64,000 nucleotides of DNA from Streptomyces rubiginosohelvolus (GTDB lineage Bacteria > Actinomycetota > Actinomycetes > Streptomycetales > Streptomycetaceae): positions 434,001 through 498,000 of the forward strand of contig NZ_BMTW01000003.1 of the NCBI RefSeq assembly GCF_014649875.1, in the 5' to 3' direction. Shown here piece after piece: positions 52,654 to 61,325 of this stretch (positions are counted from its first letter, which is position 1; each line of letters opens with the position of its first letter). The notes beneath the pieces are model-generated. The model was not told the origin of the DNA and made no database searches. It worked only from the letters and a program-made list of their open reading frames with translations. A program made the position numbers and the translations under genes.

Positions 52654-52967
52654 GGTGGATGCCTCCTTGTACGCCGGCGGCGCGTGGCTCGCGCCGGGAC
52701 GATCCGATCTCAGTCTCTCCTCATGCCTGGTCAAAGCGCCACCACGTACGGGTAACGGGCCGGGAGGATTTTTCTCACCCCGGGCCCCGCGCACCGTTCA
52801 GCGGGGTCGAACAGGTGCCTCACCAGGGCGGCCGTCCGCGCTGTGCGATCGGCCACAGCACAGGTGTTCCCGGTGAGACCTGTCTCTCCTCCCGCGACGG
52901 CAACGATCCACTCCCCCGGCTTCGTTAGTGTTGTTGACCAGCCGTCGTCCCCCTGGAGGTCTCTGCC

Positions 52968-54038
52968 GTGTCCCTGTCCGTCCTCTTGGCCGCAGCCCCG
53001 TCTCCCGGGCCGGGTGGCTCGCTGGACGAAGCCGCCGAACGGGCCGGGAACGCCGCGGGCTGGGTCGAGGAGAACTGGTCCACCTGGCTGAGCACCGGGT
53101 TGCGCATCCTGCTGATCGTCGCCGTGGCGATCACGCTGCGTTATCTGATCCGGCGCGCCCTGACCAACCTCATAGACCGGATGAACCGCAGCGCCCAGGC
53201 GGTGCAGGGCACCGCGCTGGGCGGGCTGCTGGTGAACGCCGAGCGCAGGCGCCAGCGCTCGGAGGCGATCGGCTCGGTGCTGCGCTCGGTGGCCTCGTTC
53301 CTGATCATGGGCACGGCCGCCCTGATGATCCTGGGCGCCTTCAAGATCAACCTGGCGCCACTCCTGGCATCCGCCGGTGTCGCGGGTGTGGCGCTCGGCT
53401 TCGGCGCCCGCAACCTGGTCACCGACTTCCTCTCCGGCGTCTTCATGATCCTGGAGGACCAGTACGGGGTCGGCGACACGATCGACGCGGGCGTCGCCTC
53501 CGGCGAGGTCATCGAGGTGGGGCTGCGCGTCACCAAGCTGCGCGGCGACAACGGCGAGATCTGGTACGTCCGCAACGGCGAGGTGAAGCGGATCGGCAAC
53601 CTCAGCCAGGGCTGGTCCACGGCAGGGGTCGATGTCACGGTGCGCCCGACCGAGGACCTGGAGCAGGTCCGTAAGGCGATCACCGCGGCGGCCGAGACGA
53701 TGACCAAGGAAGAGCCCTGGGCGGAGCGGCTGTGGGGCCCGGTCGAGGTGCTCGGCCTGGACGCGGTGCTGCTGGACTCGATGACGGTCCGGGTGACCGC
53801 GAAGACGATGCCGGGCAAGTCGCTCGGGGTGGAGCGCGAGCTGCGCTGGCGCATCAAGCAGGCGCTGGAGGACGCGGGCATCCGCATGATCGGCGTGCTG
53901 CCGCTCCAGGCCGACGGCGAGTCCTCGGCGGACCCGACGGCGGCGATGGCGGCCCCCTCCGCGTACGCGTCGGCGACCTCCCCGCAGTCGATGGCGACCA
54001 CCCCGATACCGCCGCCGACGAACCTCAACAAGCAGTAG
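52968..54038 (+). CDS. mscS: MscS-type mechanosensitive channel
   Basis: A 356-residue channel that opens under osmotic downshock. Three membrane helices (about 42-62, 108-127 and the pore helix 128-150, GVAGVALGFGARNLVTDFLSG) are followed by the MscS beta domain (FMILEDQYGVGDTI) and a cytoplasmic alpha/beta cage. The C-terminal 45 residues are Ala/Ser/Pro-rich and disordered. GTG 52968 has GGAGG eight bases upstream. A long double hairpin ends the transcript. Confidence 0.93.
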   Translation: MSLSVLLAAAPSPGPGGSLDEAAERAGNAAGWVEENWSTWLSTGLRILLIVAVAITLRYLIRRALTNLIDRMNRSAQAVQGTALGGLLVNAERRRQRSEAIGSVLRSVASFLIMGTAALMILGAFKINLAPLLASAGVAGVALGFGARNLVTDFLSGVFMILEDQYGVGDTIDAGVASGEVIEVGLRVTKLRGDNGEIWYVRNGEVKRIGNLSQGWSTAGVDVTVRPTEDLEQVRKAITAAAETMTKEEPWAERLWGPVEVLGLDAVLLDSMTVRVTAKTMPGKSLGVERELRWRIKQALEDAGIRMIGVLPLQADGESSADPTAAMAAPSAYASATSPQSMATTPIPPPTNLNKQ

Positions 54039-54052
54039 GCAGCCTTTCCGCC

Positions 54053-54099
54053 GACGCCCCCGGCCGCTCCTGGATCCCAGGACAGCGGCCGGGGGCGTC
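54053..54099 (+). terminator. Terminator of the mscS gene
   Basis: A perfect 16-bp stem (54053-54068 with 54084-54099) encloses an inner CCTGG-N3-CCAGG hairpin. Confidence 0.9.
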
Positions 54100-54142
54100 C
54101 GCGTCCCAGGTAACACTTTGATTGCCGGACGGGTGGCACCCA

Positions 54143-54172
54143 TTGACGCCCCGGTGACCAGCGCCCTACCGT
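54143..54172 (+). promoter_or_regulatory. Promoter of the csn operon
   Basis: TTGACG (54143-54148), an 18-base spacer and TACCGT (54167-54172) fit a housekeeping promoter. The start of transcription is expected near 54179, just before the CsnR palindrome. Confidence 0.75.
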
Positions 54173-54185
54173 CCTCTCAACCGAA

Positions 54186-54200
54186 TAGGAAACTTTCCTA
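54186..54200 (+). promoter_or_regulatory. CsnR operator (palindrome TAGGAAA-C-TTTCCTA)
   Basis: A perfect 15-bp palindrome with 7-bp arms and a central C lies a few bases past the predicted transcription start. It matches the AGGAAA-TTTCCT form reported for the ROK repressor CsnR of Streptomyces. Binding here would block transcription. Confidence 0.85.
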
Positions 54201-54284
54201 ACAGAGTCACGGCGGACGTCACGCACGAACGTCGCGGGCGGACGTCACGGACGTGAGTTCCTGACAGAGGGCGGTGCATCCACG

Positions 54285-55517
54285 ATGGCGGGAACCACTC
54301 CGGGCTCACCCGGCGCATCCGGCACTCCGGGCACCCCGCGCGTGCTGCGGGCCATGAACGACCGGGCCGCCCTCGATCTGCTGCTGGAGCACGGGCCGCT
54401 CTCCCGGACCCGGGTCGGCAAGCTGACCGGGCTCTCCAAGCCCACCGCCTCCCAGCTGCTGGCACGGCTGGAGGCCGCCGGGCTCGTCGTCGCCACCGGG
54501 ACCAGCGAGGGGCGCCCCGGACCCAACGCGCAGCTCTACACGGTGAACCCGCGCGCCGCCCATGTCGCCGGGCTGGACGTGAACGGGCAGCGCATCGTCG
54601 CCGCCGTCGCGGACGTGACCGGGGCGACCGTCGGGCAGTTCGAGCTGGCCACCCCGGGGCGGCGCGCCGACAGCGTGGTGCGGCAGGTCGCCGACGCGCT
54701 GGACGGGGCGGTCAAGGACGCGGGGCTGACCCGCGCGGACGTGCACCGGATCGTCATCGGCACCCCGGGCGCGTTCGACCCGGGCACCGGGCGGCTGCGG
54801 TACGCCTCGCACCTGCCCGGCTGGCACTCCCCCACCCTGCTGGACGAGCTGGCCTCGTTCCTGCCGATGCCGGTGGAGTACGAGAACGACGTCAACCTCG
54901 TCGCCGTCGCCGAGCAGCGCCTCGGTGCGGCCCGCGGCCACGAGGACTTCGTCCTGCTGTGGAACGAGGAGGGCCTCGGCGCCGCCCTCGTCATCAACGG
55001 CCGGCTGCACCGCGGCTTCACCGGCGGCGCGGGCGAGGTCGGCTTCCTGCCGGTGCCGGGCACCCCGCTGGTCCGCCAGGTCGTCAAGGCCAACAGCGGC
55101 GGCTTCCAGGAGCTGGCGGGCGCCCAGGCGGTGCCCCGGCTCGCGAAGGCGCTGGGCATCGACACCCCGCAGCAGCCGTACGCGAAGGTCGCCGCCGAAC
55201 TGCTGGCGCGGGCGGCCGCCGCGTACGAGGAGGACGAGGCGCTCACCGAGCTGCTGCGCCAGTACGCCCAGCGGCTCGCCACCGGCCTCGCCTCCGTCAC
55301 CGCCGTCCTGGACCCCGGGCTGATCGTGCTCTCCGGCGGGGCGGTCGCCGCGGGCGGCGAGATCCTGCGCTCCCTGATCCAGTCCGAGCTGGCCGAGCTG
55401 GCCGCCTCCCGGCCGCGTCTCGTCGTCGGCGAGATCGACCGCACCCCCGTCCTGCGCGGCGCCCTGGAGAGGGCGCTCGCCGACACCCGCGACGAAGTGT
55501 TCGACACCTCGCGCTGA
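54285..55517 (+). CDS. csnR: ROK-family repressor CsnR
   Basis: A 410-residue ROK regulator. The N-terminal winged helix (residues 20-80) has LSRTRVGKLTGLSKPTASQL; the sugar-binding ROK domain follows with GTPGAFDPGTG and EYENDVNLVAVAE. The CxCGxxGC zinc site of ROK kinases is absent: FTGGAGEVGFLPV replaces it, which suits a regulator. Known CsnR represses chitosanase genes and this operon and releases DNA on glucosamine oligosaccharides. It precedes the ABC transporter genes with a 68-base gap. ATG 54285 has a GAGGG region upstream. Confidence 0.9.
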   Translation: MAGTTPGSPGASGTPGTPRVLRAMNDRAALDLLLEHGPLSRTRVGKLTGLSKPTASQLLARLEAAGLVVATGTSEGRPGPNAQLYTVNPRAAHVAGLDVNGQRIVAAVADVTGATVGQFELATPGRRADSVVRQVADALDGAVKDAGLTRADVHRIVIGTPGAFDPGTGRLRYASHLPGWHSPTLLDELASFLPMPVEYENDVNLVAVAEQRLGAARGHEDFVLLWNEEGLGAALVINGRLHRGFTGGAGEVGFLPVPGTPLVRQVVKANSGGFQELAGAQAVPRLAKALGIDTPQQPYAKVAAELLARAAAAYEEDEALTELLRQYAQRLATGLASVTAVLDPGLIVLSGGAVAAGGEILRSLIQSELAELAASRPRLVVGEIDRTPVLRGALERALADTRDEVFDTSR

Positions 55518-55585
55518 ACCGCCCCCTTCCCGCATCCCCCGTCGTCTGCCTCTCTTCCCCGCCCCTGGTCCCTGGGAGTTTTGTC

Positions 55586-56917
55586 ATGCGCACCAGCCGT
55601 CTCACCACCACCGCTGTCGCCGTCGCCGCGATATCGGTGCTCGCCACCGCGTGTACCGGCCAGTCCGAGGCCGGCGCCTCCGACGATCCGGACGCGAAGA
55701 CCACCATCAACTTCTGGCACGGCTGGAGCGCGCCCGCCGAGGTGAAGGCGGTCCAGGACAACATCGACCGGTTCGAGAAGGCCCACCCGAACATCACGGT
55801 GAAGGTCTCCGGCAACATCAACGACGACAAGCTCAACCAGGCGCTGCGCGCGGGCGGTTCGGACGGGCCGGACGTGGTCTCGTCCTTCACCACGGCCAAC
55901 GTCGGCAAGTTCTGCTCGTCCGGCGCCTTCACCGATCTGCAGCCGTTCATCGAGAAGTCGAAGCTGAACCTGGAGAAGACCTTCCCGAAGGTCCTCCTGG
56001 ACTACACCCAGTTCGAGGGCAAGCGCTGCGCCCTGCCGCTGCTCACCGACGCCTACGGCCTCTACTACAACAAGGACGCCTTCGAGAAGGCCGGGATCAC
56101 CGCGCCACCGAAGACGATGTCCGAACTGGCCGACGTGGCGAAGAAGCTGACGGTCGAGAAGGGCGACACCTACCAGCAGCTCGGCTTCATGCCGAACTTC
56201 CACGGCTACGAGACCGTCGTCAGCCACTACATGCCCTCGTGGGAGCACGCCTACTTCGACGAGAACGGCAAGTCCAACATCGCCAAGGACCCGGCGTTCG
56301 CCAAGATGTTCACGTACCAGAAGAAGCTGGTGGACAACCTCGGCGGTTACAGCAAGCTGGAGAAGTACCGGGGCACCTTCGGTGACGAGTGGGGCGCCAA
56401 GCACCCGTTCCACACCGGCCAGGTGGCCATGCAGCTGGACGGCGAGTGGCGGCTCGGGATGGCCGAGGACGCCGGGGCGGACTTCGAGATCGGGGTCGCG
56501 CCGATGCCTGTCGCGGACGACGAGGCGGACAGCTACGGCAAGGGCTACCTCTCCGGCACCATCGTGGGCATCGCCCCGGCCAGCAAGAAGCAGAACGCCG
56601 CCTGGGAGCTGGTCAAGTTCATGACCACCGACACCGAGGCGGTCGTCAACTTCTCCAACGGCATCCGGAACGTGCCCTCCACGTTGGAGGCGCTGAAGTC
56701 GCCCGGCCTGAAGTTCGACCCGCGCTTCAAGACCTTCCTGGACATCGCCCAGCACCCGGAGTCCAGCACCTCCGACGGGGCCGTCAACGGGGCCACGTAC
56801 CAGCTGACCCTCCAGGACTTCGGCTACCAGTACGAGAAGGGCGCGGTGAAGGACCTCCAGGCGGGTCTGGAGAAGACCGCGCAGCAGATCGACACCGACA
56901 TCGCCAAGGCCAAGTAG
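55586..56917 (+). CDS. csnE: Sugar ABC transporter lipoprotein CsnE
   Basis: A 443-residue extracellular solute-binding protein, family 1. The lipobox VLATAC has the lipidated Cys23 after a signal peptide. The mature part starts with TTINFWHGWSAPAEV and contains FTDLQPFIEKSK and DGEWRLGMAED, typical of oligosaccharide binders. Its role in uptake of glucosamine and chitosan oligomers is known for the csn operon. ATG 55586 has GGGAG seven bases upstream; seven bases separate its stop from csnF. Confidence 0.9.
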   Translation: MRTSRLTTTAVAVAAISVLATACTGQSEAGASDDPDAKTTINFWHGWSAPAEVKAVQDNIDRFEKAHPNITVKVSGNINDDKLNQALRAGGSDGPDVVSSFTTANVGKFCSSGAFTDLQPFIEKSKLNLEKTFPKVLLDYTQFEGKRCALPLLTDAYGLYYNKDAFEKAGITAPPKTMSELADVAKKLTVEKGDTYQQLGFMPNFHGYETVVSHYMPSWEHAYFDENGKSNIAKDPAFAKMFTYQKKLVDNLGGYSKLEKYRGTFGDEWGAKHPFHTGQVAMQLDGEWRLGMAEDAGADFEIGVAPMPVADDEADSYGKGYLSGTIVGIAPASKKQNAAWELVKFMTTDTEAVVNFSNGIRNVPSTLEALKSPGLKFDPRFKTFLDIAQHPESSTSDGAVNGATYQLTLQDFGYQYEKGAVKDLQAGLEKTAQQIDTDIAKAK

Positions 56918-56924
56918 CCCGACG

Positions 56925-57866
56925 ATGACGACGCACACCCTCCGCTCCAAGCGCCGCAGGTCGGCGCTGCGGAACGCGGCCTTCATGTCGCCGTGGCTGA
57001 TCGGGTTCTCGTTCTTCTTCGCCTATCCGATGGTCTCGACGGTCTACTTCTCGTTCACGGACTACGACGGGTTCGGGGCGCCGGCATTCAACGGGCTGAC
57101 CAACTGGACGTACGTCTTCCAGGACTACCCGATGTTCTGGCCGTCGCTGCGGAACACGCTCTGGCTGGTGCTCGTCGTGGTCACCTGCCGGGTCGCGTTC
57201 GGCCTCGGAATCGGGCTGCTGATCACGAAGATCAAGACGGGCACCGGGGTCTTCCGGACCCTGTTCTACCTGCCCTATCTGGCTCCGCCGGTCGCCGCGA
57301 CGCTCGCCTTCGTCTTCCTCCTCAACCCCGGCACCGGGCCGGTCAACGCGATCCTCGGGGACTTCGGGCTGCCGACGCCCGGCTGGTTCAACGACGCCTC
57401 CTGGTCCAAGCCGGCGCTCACCATGCTCGCGGTGTGGGGCATCGGGGACCTGATGGTCATCTTCATGGCCTCGCTGCTGGACGTGCCGACCGAGCAGTAC
57501 GAGGCGGCGGAGCTGGACGGGGCGTCCGCCTGGCAGAAGTTCCGCTTCGTGACCCTGCCGAACATCTCGCCCATCGTGCTGTTCGCGGTGGTGACGGGCG
57601 TCATCCAGGCGATGCAGTACTACACACAGCCGCTGGTGGCCGGAAAGGTCGCCTCCGGGGTCATCGGCGGCTCCGGCCAGTCCTTCGAACCCGGCTATCC
57701 CGACAAGTCGACACTGACGCTTCCGCAGCTCGTCTACAACCTGGGCTTCCAGCGCTTCGACTACGGCGCCGCCTGTGTCGTCGCCCTCGTGCTGTTCGCC
57801 CTGGCCATGGCCTTCACGGCGCTGCTGATGCGGGGCCGCAACAACCTGATCTCGGCCGGTGACTGA
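56925..57866 (+). CDS. csnF: Sugar ABC transporter permease CsnF
   Basis: A 313-residue MalF-type permease with six predicted helices. The EAA loop EAAELDGASAWQKFRFVTLP contacts the ATPase. No ATPase gene is in the operon, so the multitask ATPase MsiK, encoded elsewhere, is expected to energise it. ATG 56925 follows the csnE stop by seven bases, and csnG starts three bases after its stop. Confidence 0.92.
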   Translation: MTTHTLRSKRRRSALRNAAFMSPWLIGFSFFFAYPMVSTVYFSFTDYDGFGAPAFNGLTNWTYVFQDYPMFWPSLRNTLWLVLVVVTCRVAFGLGIGLLITKIKTGTGVFRTLFYLPYLAPPVAATLAFVFLLNPGTGPVNAILGDFGLPTPGWFNDASWSKPALTMLAVWGIGDLMVIFMASLLDVPTEQYEAAELDGASAWQKFRFVTLPNISPIVLFAVVTGVIQAMQYYTQPLVAGKVASGVIGGSGQSFEPGYPDKSTLTLPQLVYNLGFQRFDYGAACVVALVLFALAMAFTALLMRGRNNLISAGD

Positions 57867-57869
57867 GCC

Positions 57870-58781
57870 ATGACCCACCTTCTCGACCCTGTCCGCAAAG
57901 CCGCTGCCGCCTCCCCGGAGCGCCCCTCGCGCACGCCCGCCGCCCGCACCGCACGCCGCAAGGCGCTGCTGCACTGGATCGCCGTGCACTCCCTCGGGAT
58001 CGCCGCCGCGCTCTTCTTCGTGCTGCCGTTCGTCTTCGTGGTGCTGACGTCGCTGATGAGCGACCAGCAAGCCCTGACCCGCGACCTCACCCCCAACACC
58101 TGGGAGTGGGGCAACTACGAACGGGTCTTCAACACCCCCGGTTTTCTGACCTGGTGGCGCAACACCCTGCTGTACGCGGGTCTCGGCACCGTCCTCACCG
58201 TGGTGTCGTCGATCCCGGTGGCGTACGCGCTGGCGAAGTTCCGCTTCCGGGGGCGCAAGCTGTCGCTGATGCTCGTCATCTCGATGATGATGCTGCCGCC
58301 GCAGGTCGTCATCATCCCGATGTACCTGTTCTGGGCCAAGCAGATGGACCTGTCCGGCACCTTGTGGCCGCTGATCATCCCGATGGCCTTCGGCGACGCG
58401 TTCTCCATCTTCCTGCTGCGGCAGTTCCTGCTGACCATCCCGAACGAATACCTGGACGCCGCGAAGGTCGACGGCTGCGGTGAGTTCCGTACGCTGATGA
58501 AGGTCGTCCTGCCGATGGCCAGGCCGGGGATCGCGGCCATCGCCCTCTTCCAGTTCTTCGCCGCCTGGAACGACTACTTCGGACCACAGATCTACGCCTC
58601 GGAGAACCCGGCCGCCTGGACGCTCAGTTACGGCCTCGAATCCTTCAAGGGCGCACACCACACCGACTGGAACCTGACCATGGCCGCGACCGTTCTGGTC
58701 ATGGCCCCCGTGATCGCCGTCTTCTTCTTCGCCCAGAAGGCATTCGTCGAGGGCGTCACACTGACCGGAGTAAAGGGCTGA
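57870..58781 (+). CDS. csnG: Sugar ABC transporter permease CsnG
   Basis: A 303-residue MalG-type permease with six predicted helices. The EAA motif reads DAAKVDGCGEFRTLMKVVLP. An N-terminal Pro/Ala/Arg-rich tail (about 1-35) is cytoplasmic. The start lies three bases after csnF, and one base separates its stop from csnH, so the three genes are translationally coupled. Confidence 0.92.
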   Translation: MTHLLDPVRKAAAASPERPSRTPAARTARRKALLHWIAVHSLGIAAALFFVLPFVFVVLTSLMSDQQALTRDLTPNTWEWGNYERVFNTPGFLTWWRNTLLYAGLGTVLTVVSSIPVAYALAKFRFRGRKLSLMLVISMMMLPPQVVIIPMYLFWAKQMDLSGTLWPLIIPMAFGDAFSIFLLRQFLLTIPNEYLDAAKVDGCGEFRTLMKVVLPMARPGIAAIALFQFFAAWNDYFGPQIYASENPAAWTLSYGLESFKGAHHTDWNLTMAATVLVMAPVIAVFFFAQKAFVEGVTLTGVKG

Positions 58782-58782
58782 C

Positions 58783-60048
58783 ATGAAGCTCGCAGTAGTG
58801 GGTGGCGGGTCCACCTACACCCCTGAACTGATCGACGGATTCGCCCGGCTGCGGGACACGCTGCCGATCGAGGAGCTGGTGCTCGTCGACCCGGCGGCCG
58901 ACCGCCTGGAGCTGGTCTCCGGCCTGGCCCGGCGGATCTTCGCCAAGCAGGACCACGCCGGGAAGATCACGACGACCACCGACATCGACGCGGGCGTCGC
59001 CGACGCCGACGCGGTCCTGCTCCAGCTGCGCGTCGGCGGGCAGGCCGCGCGCAACCAGGACGAGACCTGGCCGCTGGAGTGCGGCTGCGTCGGCCAGGAG
59101 ACCACCGGCGCCGGCGGCCTCGCCAAGGCGCTGCGCACCGTGCCGGTCGTCCTGGACATCGCGGAGCGGGTCCGCCGCACCAACCCGGACGCCTGGATCA
59201 TCGACTTCACCAACCCGGTCGGCATCGTCACCCGCGCCCTCCTCCAGGCCGGGCACAAGGCCGTCGGCCTGTGCAACGTGGCGATCGGCTTCCAGCGGAA
59301 GTTCGCCCGGCTGCTGGAGGTGGAGCCGGGCCAGGTGCACCTCGACCACGTCGGGCTCAACCATCTGAGCTGGGAGCTGGGGGTGCGCCTCGGCGGCCCC
59401 GACGGCGAGAACGTCCTGCCGAAGCTGCTCGCGGAGCACGGCGACGCCATCGCGGACGACCTGCGCATGGACCGCCGGATCGTGGACCGGCTCGGCGTCG
59501 TCCCCTCCTACTACCTGCGCTACTTCTACGCCCACGACGAGGTGGTGAGGGAGCTGGGCACCAAGCCGTCGCGGGCCGCCGAGGTCGCGGCGATGGAGAA
59601 GGAGCTGCTGGAGATGTACGGCGACCCGGCGCTCGACGAGAAGCCGGAGCTGCTCGCCAAGCGCGGCGGCGCGTTCTACTCCGAGGCGGCCGTGGACCTG
59701 GCGGCCTCGCTGCTGGGCGACGGCGGCTCCTCGGTGCAGGTGGTCAACACGTACAACAACGGGACCCTGCCGTTCCTCCCGGACGACGCGGTGATCGAGG
59801 TGCAGGCCCGGGTCGGGCGCGACGGTGCCACGCCGCTGGCCGTCCCGGCTCTGGACCCGCTGTACGCCGGTCTCATCGCCAATGTCACGGCGTACGAGGA
59901 CCTCGCCCTGGAAGCAGCGCTGCGCGGGGGCCGGGACCGGGTCTTCAAGGCGCTGCTGGCCCACCCGCTGATCGGCCAGTTCGACTACGCCGAGGGCCTC
60001 ACCGACCGGCTGATCGCGCACAACCGGGAGCACCTGGCGTGGGCGTGA
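58783..60048 (+). CDS. csnH: Family GH4 glycosidase CsnH
   Basis: A 421-residue GH4 enzyme, which uses NAD+ and a divalent metal. The N-terminal VVGGGSTYTPELIDGFARL is the nucleotide motif; metal ligands are expected at Cys164 (GLCNVAIGF) and His194 (GLNHLSWE). GH4 enzymes mostly act on phosphorylated disaccharides, so together with the kinase CsnK it may cleave imported glucosamine disaccharides after phosphorylation. This order of steps is inferred. Confidence 0.9.
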   Translation: MKLAVVGGGSTYTPELIDGFARLRDTLPIEELVLVDPAADRLELVSGLARRIFAKQDHAGKITTTTDIDAGVADADAVLLQLRVGGQAARNQDETWPLECGCVGQETTGAGGLAKALRTVPVVLDIAERVRRTNPDAWIIDFTNPVGIVTRALLQAGHKAVGLCNVAIGFQRKFARLLEVEPGQVHLDHVGLNHLSWELGVRLGGPDGENVLPKLLAEHGDAIADDLRMDRRIVDRLGVVPSYYLRYFYAHDEVVRELGTKPSRAAEVAAMEKELLEMYGDPALDEKPELLAKRGGAFYSEAAVDLAASLLGDGGSSVQVVNTYNNGTLPFLPDDAVIEVQARVGRDGATPLAVPALDPLYAGLIANVTAYEDLALEAALRGGRDRVFKALLAHPLIGQFDYAEGLTDRLIAHNREHLAWA

Positions 60049-61013
60049 ACGTGTCGGTCGTCGCCATCGACGCGGGCAACAGCAAGACCGATGTGGCACT
60101 GATCGGCGAGGACGGCACGGTGCTGGCCACGGCGCGGGGCGGCGGTTTCCAGCCGCCCGTGATCGGGGTGGAGGCCGCGATCGACGTGCTGGCCGGGGTG
60201 CTGGAGCGGGCGGTCGCCGAGCTGCCGGCTCCGCCCGTCCTCGCCGGTCATGTGTCGGCGTGTCTGGCCAACGCCGATCTGCCGGTCGAGGAGGCCGAGT
60301 TGGCCGCCGCTCTGGGGGCGCGTGGGTGGGGCTCCTCGGTGGAGGTGCGCAACGACACCTTCGCGATCCTGCGCGCCGGGGTGGACGAGCCCCGGGGCGT
60401 CGCGGTGGTGTGCGGGGCCGGGATCAACTGCGTGGGCATGACCCCGGACGGGCGGACCGCCCGCTTCCCCGCGATCGGGCGCATCTCCGGTGACTGGGGC
60501 GGCGGTTCGGGGCTCGCGGAGGAGGCGCTGTGGTTCGCCGCGCGCGCCGAGGACGGGCGCGGCGAGGCTTCGGAGCTGGCCCGCGCGCTGCCGCGTCATT
60601 TCGGGCTCGACTCGATGTACGGGCTGATCGAGGCGCTGCACCGGGGCGCGATCCCGCTGGGGCGGCGGCACGAGCTGACGCCGGTGCTGTTCGCGACGGC
60701 GGAGGCCGGGGACCCGGTGGCGGCCGCGCTGGTGAAGCGGCAGGCGCACGAGGTGGTGGCGATGGCCTCGGTCGCGCTGGACCGCCTCGATCTGCTGGAG
60801 GAGGAGGTTCCGGTGCTGCTCGGCGGCAGTGTGCTGGCCGCGCGGCACCCGCAGCTCAACGACCGGATCGCCGCGCTGCTGGCGGCCCGCGCCCCGAAGG
60901 CCGAGGTGCGCGTCGTGTCCGAGCCGCCGGTGCTGGGCGCGGCGCTGCTGGGCCTGGACCGGACGGGCGCGGGCCCCGAGGTCCACCAGAGGCTGCGCGC
61001 GCGGTACGCCTGA
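60045..61013 (+). CDS. csnK: BadF/BadG-type sugar kinase CsnK
   Basis: A 322-residue ATPase of the BadF/BadG/NAGK group. The phosphate motif is AIDAGNSKTDVALIGEDG and the second ATP motif is VVCGAGINCVGM; GRISGDWGGGSGLAEEAL is typical of N-acetylglucosamine kinase-like enzymes. GTG 60045 overlaps the csnH stop by four bases; GTG 60051 is an alternative. It is the last gene of the operon, followed by a terminator at 61055. It probably phosphorylates imported glucosamine. Confidence 0.88.
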   Translation: MNVSVVAIDAGNSKTDVALIGEDGTVLATARGGGFQPPVIGVEAAIDVLAGVLERAVAELPAPPVLAGHVSACLANADLPVEEAELAAALGARGWGSSVEVRNDTFAILRAGVDEPRGVAVVCGAGINCVGMTPDGRTARFPAIGRISGDWGGGSGLAEEALWFAARAEDGRGEASELARALPRHFGLDSMYGLIEALHRGAIPLGRRHELTPVLFATAEAGDPVAAALVKRQAHEVVAMASVALDRLDLLEEEVPVLLGGSVLAARHPQLNDRIAALLAARAPKAEVRVVSEPPVLGAALLGLDRTGAGPEVHQRLRARYA

Positions 61014-61054
61014 GGGTTTCCGGTACACGAATCGTCGGAGAAACGCCGAGGAAA

Positions 61055-61085
61055 CGTCCCTCCACGCAGACCGCGTGGGGGGACG
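61055..61085 (+). terminator. Terminator of the csn operon
   Basis: A 13-bp stem with one G-T pair (61055-61067 with 61073-61085) and a five-base loop, followed by a T-rich tract. Confidence 0.85.
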
Positions 61086-61096
61086 CTTCTCGTTCG

Positions 61097-61140
61097 TTCC
61101 TCGTACCTTCCTCGTACGGGTGAACGACTGGCGTACGAGG
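61097..61140 (+). repeat. Phased repeats upstream of the glnX-like gene
   Basis: The 11-bp units TTCCTCGTACC (61097-61107) and TTCCTCGTACG (61108-61118) are in tandem, one helical turn apart. An inverted copy, GTACGAGG, follows at 61133-61140. They may form a regulatory site. Confidence 0.6.
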
Positions 61141-61325
61141 GGCGCGAGGGAACCGATCGGGCTTCTGGAACGTGTACCTGATGGGAAGTCCGTTCGCTTA
61201 TGGGGATGTATCCGGGCACGTTGTGCTGCTTGCCTTGATCGGCCGCGTCCGCCCTGATCGAATGCGGGGACTGATGACGGGGACGGGACGGGGAACCCAC
61301 TGTCAGTGACCGAGGGGGAGGTCGA

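Larger units (their letters stand above)
61014..61325 (+). other. 312-base region between csnK and glnX-like gene
   Basis: It holds a terminator (61055-61085), a T-rich tract, two 11-bp direct repeats with an inverted copy (61097-61140), and an unassigned leader before the GTG at 61326. I see no open reading frame with a ribosome site. Confidence 0.5.
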
